Below, piece by piece: positions 1 to 10,079 of a stretch of DNA of 64,000 bases. The position numbers were made by a program, and so were the translations under genes. The stretch's first letter is position 1. Each line of letters starts with the position of its first letter. The notes under the pieces were generated by a model that had not been told where the DNA came from, searched no databases, and saw only the letters and a list, made by a program, of their open reading frames with translations. The DNA comes from Ooceraea biroi (Eukaryota > Arthropoda > Insecta > Hymenoptera > Formicidae): positions 13,852,464 through 13,916,463 of the forward strand of contig NC_039511.1 in the NCBI RefSeq assembly GCF_003672135.1. Direction: 5' to 3'.

Positions 1-199
1 TTAAAGTACAATCGAACGCAGAGTAGAAATTCAGATCTTAGAGTACATATCAATTGACCAGATTTAGTGTAAAAAAACAACCGAAGGTAAGTCAAGATCC
101 ATATTCTCATTCCTCTCTGATATATTCCAATTCTATTATAGCTTAGAATTTAACATTAGTATGTTAAACTTGTGTATCCGTATTGTTTCTAATAAAATA

Positions 200-1484
200 T
201 TGGGTCGTCCGGAAAGTTCGTGCCGATTTTGAAGGAAAATTCAAAGGCAACATTTTTTTATGTCGATAAATATTTATTGACTTATGTATGCACCGTTTTG
301 TTTCACAACCTTTGTCCATCTTTCACGCAACTGGAAGATTCCATTCTTCCAGAACTTCTTAGGTTTCTCGGCGAAAACTCCTCAAGGTGGTTTTTTATGT
401 CGATCAAAGAGTTGAAGTTCTTGCCGCTAAGAGAATTTTGCAAAGACCTAAATAAGTGAAAGTCTGAAGGTGTAATGTCTGGTGAATACGGTGGGTGAGG
501 TAGCACATCCCAGCCAAACTCCAACAATTTTTGTCGGATAGTCAAAGAAATATGAGGTCTGGCATTGTCCTGATGGAACACGACGTCCTTCCTATTAGCT
601 AATTCTGGACGTTTTTCCTGAATCGCTGTCTTTAATTCGTCCAGTTGCGAGCAGTACTTATCTGCATTTATCATTTGATTGTGTGGTAGGAGCTCATAAT
701 ATAGGATTCCTTTCCAATCCCACCAGACACAGAGCATGACTTTTTTTGGATGAAGGCCGGCTTTCGGAGTGGTTAATGCTGGTTCATTTCGCTTACCCCA
801 GGATCTTTTTCGTTCTACATTGTTGTAAATGATCCATTTTTCGTCACCCGTCACTAATTGCTTCAAAAATGGTACGTTTTCGCTGCGTTTGTACAGCGAG
901 TCGCAGATGGAAATGCGATCCATTAAATTTTTTCGGCCAAATTATGCGGAACCCATACATCATAGCGACTTACGTAACCAAGCTTCACTACATGATCGTG
1001 GACAGTGGTTTTCGATATTTTCAGTATCTCTGCTAATTCACGTGTCGTGTAGCGCGGGTTATTCTCGATCAGTGCCTTGATTTGGTCATCATCAGTAGTA
1101 GAGGGTTTGCCCGAGCGTTCTTGGTCTTTAAGGTTAAAATCACCAGCTCTAAACTTAGCGAACCACTTACGTACGGTTCTTTCAGCTAAAGTGCCTTCTC
1201 CGTAAACAGAACATATCGAATTTGTTGCTTGTGAGGCATTTTTGCCTTTCCGGTAATAGAAAAGCATCAAGTGTCTAAAATGTTCTTTGTTTTCTTCCAT
1301 CTTCAAAAGAGTACAAAACTGACACGAATCAATTTATCTCAAACAACTTTTTTCCTAAAGATGCGTTGAAATGTCACCTTTAAGCATATGTATATAAATC
1401 GTATGTTTTCAATAACATTGATATATTCAGACATGTTCCAACGCCATCTATTAAAAATCGGCACGAACTTTCCGGACGACCCAA
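200..1484 (-). mobile_element. mariner-type DNA transposon, complete ends
   Basis: A 1285-bp Tc1/mariner-superfamily element. Its two ends are a perfect 31-bp terminal inverted repeat beginning TTGGGTCGTCCGGAAAG, at 200-230 and 1454-1484. It is flanked on both sides by the TA dinucleotide (198-199 and 1485-1486) that mariners duplicate on insertion. It carries one broken transposase gene on the minus strand. Identical ends suggest a fairly recent insertion, but the internal gene has two frameshifts, so it could only move if transposase were supplied by another copy. Confidence 0.95.
274..1300 (-). pseudogene. mariner transposase, two frameshifts
   Basis: Transposase of the DD34D mariner group, read from the ATG at 1300. 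The N-terminal half (to about 925) has the paired helix-turn-helix DNA-binding region, including YGEGTLAERTVRKWF and the second helix ISKTTVHDHVVKLG. The catalytic half follows in another frame from 923, with the three acidic sites visible in TGDEKW, HQDNARPH and YSPDITPSDFHLF. Two single-base losses in homopolymers break it: one in the T run at 928-933 and one in the A run at 374-377. After the second, the usual C-terminus continues in another frame to a stop at 274-276. All three catalytic aspartates remain, so decay seems recent. The family call is firm; the subfamily is not assigned. Confidence 0.93.
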
Positions 1485-1486
1485 TA

Positions 1487-1865
1487 GAATATTTTGTGTT
1501 AATCATCAATCGGAACTCGAGTTTCCACTTCACTTCAAATTTTATTTCTTTACGTCTTTTATGTATTTCTTTGTCGCTTCCAATTTTTATTGTGGTCCAA
1601 TCATTAGAACTGTCGATGCCAATATCGTGGCTCTTGTTTTTGTTATTAACAATTCTTCGGTGAATTAGAAATAATTATTTTGTTCTTATTTCCTTACTTC
1701 CATACTAATTAAGAATAGATTTTCAGTAAAGAAAAATAAACTCTAATTTCAACTAAAAGTTGCTCTTGATTCGAACCGCAAGCACTTGTTGTGAAATAGC
1801 GCTGCTTTTGTAATTGTTAAGCTGTTGTTTTGTAACTGTGTTACAAAACCATGAATTTTTATCAG
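1487..1865. other. AT-rich intergenic spacer, no gene seen
   Basis: This lies between the first mariner and the first hairpin element. Only short open frames without recognisable similarity are present, and I see no structured repeat. Confidence 0.6.
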
Positions 1866-2031
1866 TACCCAAGGAGAACAAAAAGTCACAATAATGTCAA
1901 AGTGATGTCTTTTTGACTCAAAATGGTCAATTTATCATCAATACTGCAAGGAGCCTTGATGATAAATTGACCATTTTGAGTCAAAAATACATTATTTTGA
2001 CATTATCGTGACTTTTTGTTCTCCTTGGGTA
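1866..2031. mobile_element. fold-back (hairpin) MITE-like element A
   Basis: About 166 bp forming a long near-perfect inverted repeat. The left arm starts TACCCAAGGAGAACAAAAAG at 1866 and the right arm ends in its reverse complement at 2031. The loop is short, around 1948-1955. The only clear mismatch stretch is near the middle of the arms. There is no coding capacity. It is probably a non-autonomous DNA transposon; the family is unknown. Confidence 0.75.
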
Positions 2032-2036
2032 GCTTA

Positions 2037-2203
2037 TACCCAGTAAAAAGGAATTGTGCAAGATAACGACAAGAGGGAGGAAACATCGGGACGATCAACA
2101 GCAACGTATGGATGAGCATTTTGCACTTTTTCGTTATCGTCATCTCGGCCCTCTCATCTTACTAACATCTTGCTGTCATCTTGAAATTCCTTTTCACTGG
2201 GTA
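2037..2203. mobile_element. MITE-like element B with 19-bp inverted ends
   Basis: About 167 bp with ends TACCCAGTAAAAAGGAATT (2037-2055) and the near-exact reverse complement at about 2185-2203. The interior is not a clean hairpin but contains partial inverted words such as GATAACGA/TCGTTATC. It starts six bases after element A, and both elements begin TACCCA. No gene is present. Confidence 0.65.
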
Positions 2204-2723
2204 CAATATATGCAAGCTAAATAAGAAATAAATAAAAAATTCAAGAATATATAACATACGTAATACGTAAAATAATATAAATATAAATCAAAAGACACGG
2301 TGGATAGTCCCAGTAAGCAAAATGTGTGCAATCTGCCAGCAGATTGGCAACAGATTACTGCAGAAGTTGATAGCAAATTGGCATCCGTTATGTCCGCATT
2401 AGGATAGTGATCTGACAGCAGATTGGCGGCAGAAACCGAGCAGGATCTGTTAACATTTGACGGCAGATTGACGGCAGAAACCGAACAGAATCTGCAGCTT
2501 CTGGCCATTCATATTTACGATATATTAAAGCATGAATTTACTTTTAACACACTATAAATTGTTAAAAGAACGCATTTGTTTGTTTGTTAAATTAAAGTAC
2601 ATTTGGCTTGATGTGTCTTTCTGACAGTTCGTTGCATAATCTCTCTCTTATTGTTAATTTATTCTAATCCGAAGTCCGAATTTTGCTTTCGAACTTCAGA
2701 TTGCTCGTGGCGTGCGTGAACTA

Positions 2724-4012
2724 TTGGGTTGTTCGGAAAGTTATTTCGCTTTTTCAAGGAAAAATGAAAGGCGGTTTTTTCATATTTAGAAAAAATTTTA
2801 TTCAGTGATGTATTGGCCATTTTGTTCCACTACCTTTCGCCATCTTTCTGGCAACTTTAAGATTCCACGCTCATAGAAGTCCTTCTCCTTATTGACAAAA
2901 AATTGAACCAAGTGATTTTTGACGCCTTCATTTGAATCGAAGTTTACATTGTTCAAAGAATTTTGTAGAGACCGGAACAAATGGTAATCGGATGGTGCCA
3001 GATCAGGAGAGTATGGTGGGTGTGGTAGCACATCCCATCCAAGCTGTAAAAGCTTCTGGCGAGTGACCAAACTTGTGTGTGGTCTGGCATTGTCGTGATG
3101 GAATACGACACCTTTCCTATTCGCCAATTCTGGTTGCTTCTGCTTGATGACAGCATCCAATTCATTCAGCTGACGACAATACACTTTCGAATCAATCGTC
3201 TGGTTGCTTGGTAGTAGCTCAAAAAATACGATTCCCTTCCAATCCCACCATACAGAAAGCATGATCTTCTTTTGATGAATATCTGCCTTGGATGTCGATT
3301 GAGCAGGTTCATCTTGCCTGGACCATGATCGTTTTCGCTTAACATTGTTGTAAACAATCAATTTTTCATCTCCAGTTATGATTCGCTTCAAAAATGGTTC
3401 ATTTTCTTCACGTTTCAACAATGAATCGCAGATGGTAATGCGTCGAATCAAGTCAATTTCCTTTAAATTGTGTGCAACCCAAATATCGAGCTTTGAAACG
3501 AATCCAAGGCGTTTCAAATGATCGTAAACGGTCGAATTCGATAAATTTAATTTTTCAGCAATTTCGCGTGTTGTTATGCGACGGTTTGCATCCACCAGAG
3601 CCTTTATTTTCTCGTCATCAGCTTTAATTGGCCGACCTGAACGTGGTGCATCTTTCAAATCGAAATTTCCAGTGCGAAATTTCGAAAACCAATTCTGATA
3701 CTGACGTTCACTCAATACATCTTCTCCGTACACGGGCACACAATTTTTTTCTCGCTTGCACTGCATTTTTACCCTTTCGGTAGTAAAAAAGCAAAATATT
3801 ACGAAAATGCTCACTTTGATTTTCCATGTTTGATGTGATGCCAAACAAAAATTACTTGACAGATCGCAACACAATAAGATACTAAATGACGTCTGAAATG
3901 TCAGTTGTCAAAATATAAAACGAATTTGCCGCTTAGAGTAAGGTTAAGTATCGAGGAACGCGACTAACGACATCGCTTTGTGAAAAACGAAATTACTTTC
4001 CGAACAACCCAA
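2724..4012 (-). mobile_element. mariner-type DNA transposon, near intact
   Basis: A 1289-bp element with terminal inverted repeats of about 28 bp beginning TTGGGTTGTTCGGAAAGT, flanked by TA at 2722-2723 and 4013-4014. The two ends differ at about two positions. The ends resemble, but are distinct from, those of the element at 200-1484, so this is a related but separate mariner lineage. It is nested inside the fold-back element of 2309-4562. Confidence 0.95.
2798..3827 (-). pseudogene. mariner transposase, one frameshift
   Basis: DD34D mariner transposase. The natural start is the ATG at 3827 (MENQSEHFRN...), which matches the usual mariner N-terminus. A long open frame starting farther upstream at 3874 reads the wrong frame over this part. 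One extra base in the G run at 3734-3736 shifts the frame. From there the gene is open to its stop at 2798, with the helix-turn-helix part (LSERQYQNWF, LSNSTVYDHLKRLG) and the catalytic motifs TGDEK, HHDNARPH and YSPDLAPSDYHLF. I count 34 residues between the second and third aspartates. The tryptophan normally after TGDEK is leucine here. Loss of function by the single insertion is inferred. Confidence 0.9.
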
Positions 4013-4230
4013 TACATGGACGTTGTCCATGGGAGCCTCTGTGCCGCGAGTGCAAAAATTTTCAGAAAAATTAATATTATCACGCCAAGGCGCGTATATT
4101 AACTTATATAACTGTTAGGCTAAATCTCAACATCGAGTAAGAACTCGACGGTGCACCGCATAGCGGTGCGGAGCGAAAACACATATTCATAGCCGTGTAA
4201 ATTTGAATACTGTCAAGAGCTGCAGATCCT

Positions 4231-4430
4231 GTTCGGTTTCTGCTGCCAATCTGCCGTTAGATTCCGCGCGCGCGGGTCTTGCTCGGTTTCTGCTGCCAAT
4301 CTGCCGTTAGATTCCGCGCGCGCAAATCTTGCTCGGTTTCTGTCGACAATCCGACTTCGAGCCATGTTTGCAGATTCTGCTCGGTTTCTGCCGCCAATCC
4401 GTTCTTAGATTTTGTGAGCAAGCTCTGTTA
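4231..4430 (+). repeat. minisatellite, about 50-bp unit, 4 copies
   Basis: The anchor GCTCGGTTTC (first copy GTTCGGTTTC) recurs at 4231, 4281, 4331 and 4379, giving a period of 50, 50 and 48. The first two units are nearly identical and include a CGCGCG tract; later ones diverge. Reverse-complement copies lie at 2432 and 2477. It forms the right arm of the fold-back element. Confidence 0.8.
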
Positions 4431-4562
4431 CATTTCTGGCACCAATTTGTCGAATTAATCGTTAATAACAACTTCTGTATCAAATTTGTTGTCTTTTGTC
4501 TGGCAATAGTTGATAGCAGATAGTTAGCATCATCCGCTTTCGGCAGACTTGGCTATCTGGGG

Positions 4563-5219
4563 TGTCTCGCACCGTGAATCTTTTACGCGAGTCGGCGAGC
4601 TGCATCAATAACACGTCACGTAACGAAGGTAGCAGAAAACATTTATTTATTCACATTCTAATAAAACTACAGCTCTATGATACAGCAACATGCTAAAAAG
4701 AGAGCGAGAACAGAGAAAGAAAGGAGTGAATGAGAGGAAAGTTCAGGTGGCGGTACTGGTTATACTTGTTGACCTCGGGCATGCGTACTTTATGTCCTAG
4801 TACGCAACATCAAAGGTGCCGACACGGAATTGCGCTAATTGTATGTATTATAAGTAACGGTGTAGCGTGTCCTAGCTGAGAAAACCCCATAAAAACCTCA
4901 TCGGTGATGATACAGTGTGTACCTAATGCGTGTTAGATGGCGCTGTTTGTCTCAACTTTAGCTTCGTTTAGTTGGATGAAAAAGAATTATTTTATTTTAT
5001 TATTTTTTCGTCCACGGCACGTGTTGCAAGCGTGTTACAACGACATACCATTAGAAAGGCGAAATTTGTATATCTTTTCATGGTTTAAGTCAATTGATGT
5101 CGCGCGTTTTAAAATGATTTTCAGTTTTCTCTGACGTCATCCCTAACGGAGCTTCTCCGGCTAGACTGACCGAACTGGTTAATCGGTGACCCGAATGCAT
5201 TGGATTAATAAAATTCGAC
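4563..5219. other. 5' flank of TMEM19
   Basis: No confident gene here. The stretch includes a purine-rich run near 4695-4740 and the likely promoter and 5' untranslated region of TMEM19. I cannot place a transcription start. Confidence 0.5.
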
Positions 5220-7578
5220 ATGATCTCTCTTGGAAATCGCAAAGACAGTAAACGTTCTCACGTTTTAATGCCGGTAGTACTGAGTGCCTGCGCCATTCCG
5301 ATTTCGATGCTCTTCTGGATAGTCAACGTGACATACTCGATAATATGGCCAGATACCGTAAACTCCACGGAAGGTCTCGTATAAATAATGACAAAAATTG
5401 CAGACTTATTCGTATAATTAAGTTAGAGTACGCATCTGCTTCTGCGTCTAATGTGATGAGTGATCACTTTATATATTTGTTGCACAATTTTTTTAACGCG
5501 ATTAAAAGACTAAACTTTCAAGCATCAGTTGTTTAAATAAAAAAAAAACCGTTATTGAATTTGCAATATTAATGCACGTGTGCATGACATGACAAGTACA
5601 AGATAACGTCAATTTTATAAAATCATCAAGTATTAGAATGTTATAATTACTGCTAATTTGCCAAAAGTTCTGCCATGGTGAATTATTTAATAATTAATTT
5701 CTTTAAATATAATAATACCAAATTATGATTTACTGGCACTTAAATGTTTCAATACGAAGTTGTGTTAGTTTAATTCTATTCTATTTTAATTCTATAAGAA
5801 ATTTTAGTTTGTGTCACATTTCTCCTTCTTGATTGTTTATATTTGATATTATTAATATTGCTTAATATAGTGTTAACATAATTTATAGGCATGCAAAGTC
5901 TTGCAAAATGAATGAACTATTAGTATGTGAGAAGAAAATAATTTAAGTTTTATTAATCAAAGAATGATTTTATCATTTGTTTCGCAAAATGTCTTTCTGA
6001 GTGGTGGATATTTAAAAACTGAGGAAATTTTTGTCAAGATAATTAATTTATATAACATACACAAAAAATTTATATCTTTAATTACATTATATTTTTTCAC
6101 TTTCACTTAAATATTGAAATAGTAATATTTTATGACTTATATATTCTCTCCTTTTAGAATATTCAGTCATATCACCATGGAGATGGTTGGTCGCAGTCAT
6201 AATACCATGTTTGTTCTTGTTTTGGGGTTTACGCAGGAAAAGTGTGGACACCACCGGTGCAATTCTTGGTAACGAAACGCCTATATAATTTTTCAATGTA
6301 AGAGAATATAGAGTAAGACATGTACATACTAGAGAACGTAACAAATAATATATACTGCAGTGTTAAAACAAAAACGACAAAAAGGAGAAATATTAAGAGA
6401 AACCATGAATTAATTCAAACACGAAATATCTTGTAGGCCTCTTTATGGGTTTTATCTTGACGCTCTCGAGCTTTGCTCATTTGTCGGCTATCGTGACGTT
6501 CTTTGTCACGGGGTCGAAGGTGACCAAATTTCGAGCTGCCCAAAAAAGGAAATTCGAAGCTGACTTCAAAGAGGGTGGCCAGCGGAACTGGATACAAGTA
6601 TTATGTAACGGTGGGATGGCTATGCAACTGGCTCTACTGTATCTACTGGATATTGGCAGTGGTGAACGACCCATCGACTTCGACAAAGAATACCGAAGTT
6701 CGTGGTTGTCCGTTGGGATATTAGGTAATTCTCGATATTATAAGATTTAACGATTGCAGTACCATCAACATTTTAGATGAGCCGGGAGAAAATTCGCAAG
6801 TTGAATCTCAAATGCGTTTTCGCATGTAAATAGGAACGTTTGCGTGTTGCAACGGTGATACGTGGGCTTCCGAATTAGGTACGGTAACCGGCACGGGTGA
6901 TCCTTTCCTCATTACGACGAGAAAAAGAGTACCAAGAGGTAAGAATGCCAACTTTTCTCGACAAGTATCTTGATAAAGTGACGTCTCGATGTAAGCGTCT
7001 CGCTTGATTTACAAATTTTTAACTGAAATCATTCATCTTGTGAGATGTTAGATACAGTTGTAACACAGAACATTTTCGCGTTTTGTTGTTTAAGGAACGA
7101 ATGGAGGTGTCTCATGGATAGGTCTGTTCTTTTCTACTCTCGGTGGTGTAGTAGTTGGGCTTTCCTATTACATCGTGGTGTTAAATACCGTTGACACGGC
7201 TGTACTACAAGTAGCAGCACCGCAGTGGCCCATCATAGTGGTCGCGGGCTTTGGAGGTCTCTTTGGCAGCCTTCTGGATTCCCTTCTCGGTGCAACTTTA
7301 CAATATTCAGGTAATGTGCCTGTAGATATAATTGTTCGTTTAAAAATCTGAATTCAAAGTTGGTTTCTAAACAGCTAATTAGGCAAATAGATTTTTAGCC
7401 GATATATGATTGATAATTTTTAGGAGTGGATGAGGCAGGTGTCATAGTAGAGAAACCGGGGAAGGGCGTACGGCACATCTGTGGTAAACAGATCCTGGAT
7501 AATCACAGTGTCAATCTTCTCTCTAGCATTGGTATTGCTCTTATTCTTCCGAGAATAGCCAATATTTTCTGGCCATAA
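5220..7578 (+). CDS. Tmem19: TMEM19, DUF92-family multi-pass membrane protein
   Basis: Integral membrane protein of the TMEM19/DUF92 family; its biochemical role is not established. Six exons join with matching phases: 5220-5373, 6158-6268, 6437-6724, 6834-6938, 7095-7310 and 7424-7578, giving 342 aa (human TMEM19 is 336). Exon 1 encodes a hydrophobic segment (ACAIPISMLFWIVNVTY). Exon 2 has SPWRWLVAVIIPCLFLFWGLRRKS. Exon 3 has the conserved GSKVTKFRAAQKRKFEADFK and GGQRNWIQVLCNG. Exon 4 has NGDTWASELG. Exon 5 has GTNGGVSWIGL and APQWPII. Exon 6 has GKQILDNHSVNLLSS and ends IFWP before the stop. An in-frame ATG at 5268 is an alternative start. Exon 1 is the least certain part, being supported by its hydrophobic segment and phase only. 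Confidence 0.92.
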
Positions 7579-7731
7579 AAGAGAAAAAGTTTCACAAATC
7601 TATTTAATTCTATTTATACAAAAATATAATATATATCTTTATACTTCGTATATTATTCTCATCTATATCAAGTAACTCGGGTCGTTATATCAGGTAACTC
7701 CGATTGTATGTGTACTTTTTCTGCACTCAGG

Positions 7732-7737
7732 AATAAA
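7732..7737 (+). terminator. AATAAA polyadenylation signal, TMEM19
   Basis: The first canonical AATAAA after the TMEM19 stop, about 155 bases downstream. Other AATAAA words follow near 7837, so site choice is not certain. Confidence 0.5.
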
Positions 7738-9965
7738 AACTGTTATACTAGGGATATTATATTAATGTCAAAGAAGTAATGAGAAAAATGATACTTTAAT
7801 CGATATTATTTTTTATTGTACTAACTTTTGTAATATAATAAATATTATTGTGTGAGATATTCCACTGGCTCAAGTGTTGATAGTATTTAAATAATAATTC
7901 GGGATTGTTGTGCTTATTTAAGAATCGTTATTTTAATAATTGTTTATTGTATGATGTTTATTATGTGTGACATGATTTTCATACTACCTTATGATACAAT
8001 ATTATTTAATAATTAGGATCTAGATCATTGCGTGTGTAAAAGTGTTTTACAGACAACTCGCATTTTTTGTTTTGTAATTTACATCTAACGTTCGGCGTTA
8101 TTAGTCACTAATATGAAAGATATTTTATATTTTAAAGATTGTATTGGAACAAATTTGTAGGATTCATCTAATTGTTTTCTCTATATATCAACTTTATTAT
8201 TTTGATATATTGCTAAATGGTTGGGTATAATCGGCATTCTCTTACGTATGTATATATATATTTTTTTATAAACATATATATATATATATTACGTACATAT
8301 ACACGATGTGTGTGGTATACACAGATAGAAAATTACCGCATTTTCTAAAACTCGGTTGACAATAATACATGTAACAATACAAATCATTTTTATTAAACGA
8401 TAATTTTATTTTTATTTGTTAATTTTTATTTAAAGTAAAAAATTATAAGCTGTATGTGCATAGAAGAAGAAATGCATTTAAATTAAGTTTAGTTTAAATA
8501 AAATTATTTCTTCTCATATATGTGCATTCATATATGTATATACATGTATATACATGTAAAACATCAACTATGATCAAGTTTTAAAATTATTTCGTTAAAA
8601 GAAAATGCGATATTTCTCAAGTATACATTATCAGTGTTTGTATCAAATTAAACAATATAAATTACGTTATTAAAAAAGTACATATTCAATAAAACACACA
8701 CACACACCACATCACATGCACTCAACTTTATTTATTCTTAAATTAGTAAAAATCTAACTTAAAATGAAATAATCATAAAAATATAATTCAAAAAATAAAA
8801 TAATTTCACTTGTCCGATTGTATGTTTGATCGTGAAATGTATCACAATTCGCGATAATGACAACCTATTTCACATTTCAATGTTTGTATCTTTGTTGCAT
8901 ATTTATAATTAAATGTATATAGAATTTGTGTCTAACCATAAAATGAGAATTTAACATATCTGAATTTGGTACTGTGATAGGAATATAATTGTACTTCTGT
9001 ACAATTGTGCAATCGGGTATAGCCAATTTTAATATGACTTACATAAATCTGTTAACACGAATAGAAATACAGAGCATCTCATTTTTATCTTATTTCATTT
9101 TTCTGAATAAAATAAAATCATTTTCCTACTTAGCATATGATGTCTGTGTGTATTATATATTTTTGTAAAGAATTAATTTTAAGACAAAAAATTTTATTGA
9201 ATACAAAATAGAAATTCCATTACATTACGTGATCAATATGGGATATTTTGTATATTTATTTGATTATATATAGAATTGTCTCCCATGAAAACAATTTTAA
9301 TTATAATTTTATATTATGGTTTATTATGCGATTTATGTAAAAGCAGAATAATTGATTACTTAATCTACCTATGCCTTGTTACAATGCAATATTTACAGGA
9401 TATATTTAAAGAAATTGAGAAAAATCACAGCAGTATTTCTAGAGCACAAAATTTTGTGTTTTTCATTAATCAATATTTATCTCGTAATAAATTATTAAAA
9501 TCGCAATCCCAAAAATGTACAATTCTAAAACCTAAGTAATTAAGGATACAAAAGCATGTATATGATGCGACTTCAAAATGGAATCACTTAAAAATGGATT
9601 TAAAAATGGATAACAATCTATGATTTTATATAAGTGTAAATTTAAACACGAGAGAGAAGATAGTTTCTCAAAAAAGAAAAAAAAAGAAAGAATATAATTA
9701 TTGTCAATTGTTCTAGCTGTCTTATCAAAATATGACTCACTGATAGACTTTCTATGTGTATTTAAAAAAATTTTATGGTGACTATTATGTAGAATTTACT
9801 AATGCTTTACTAGATACTGCATTTGTTATATTATATAACAAATGACATGATGAGTTCCTTTGCAACGGTAATTATATGCGATTATTTTCGCATATAATGT
9901 TGAAAATCACGACATTATTCGATGAACACAAATGTTTACAAAGATATTTAAAATGTATAGAATGT

Positions 9966-9971
9966 TTTATT
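9966..9971 (-). terminator. AATAAA polyadenylation signal, elongin A
   Basis: Minus-strand AATAAA about 110 bases beyond the elongin A stop codon at 10080-10082. Suggested by position only. Confidence 0.5.
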
Positions 9972-10079
9972 CTATGGAGAAGAATAATGAAATGAGTGAT
10001 ATAAGCCTAAAATAATGATAAATACATGATTTGACTACCTATTAAAGTTGAATATGATCGACGACTTATGTTTGTGGAA

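Larger units (their letters stand above)
2309..4562. mobile_element. fold-back element with CCCAG ends, hosting a mariner
   Basis: The sequence at 2309-2520 reads as words such as CAGCAGATTGGC and GGCAGAAACCGAGCAG. The sequence at 4215-4562 carries the reverse complements (GCTCGGTTTCTGCTGCCAATCTG). The outer borders are CCCAGTAAGCAAAA on the left and a CTATCTGGGG end on the right, an approximate terminal inverted repeat. The mariner at 2724-4012 interrupts it; without that insertion the host would be about 960 bp. No coding sequence belongs to the host. It is probably a non-autonomous transposon with internally amplified short repeats. Borders are approximate. Confidence 0.55.
7579..10079. 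other. AT-rich spacer between convergent genes
   Basis: Holds the 3' untranslated ends of TMEM19 (+) and elongin A (-). It is very AT-rich, with TA-rich runs at about 8250-8290 and 8515-8560. The only open frame of note is at 9285-9539: it begins ATG with a hydrophobic stretch (MKTILIIILYYGLLC) but has no recognised family and may be chance in AT-rich sequence. Confidence 0.6.

Noticed and set aside
3828..3874. Upstream start of the 358-codon open frame in the second mariner
   Set aside because: The N-terminal part there is an out-of-frame reading of the true MENQSEHFRN start; the apparent extension results from the frameshift at 3734-3736.
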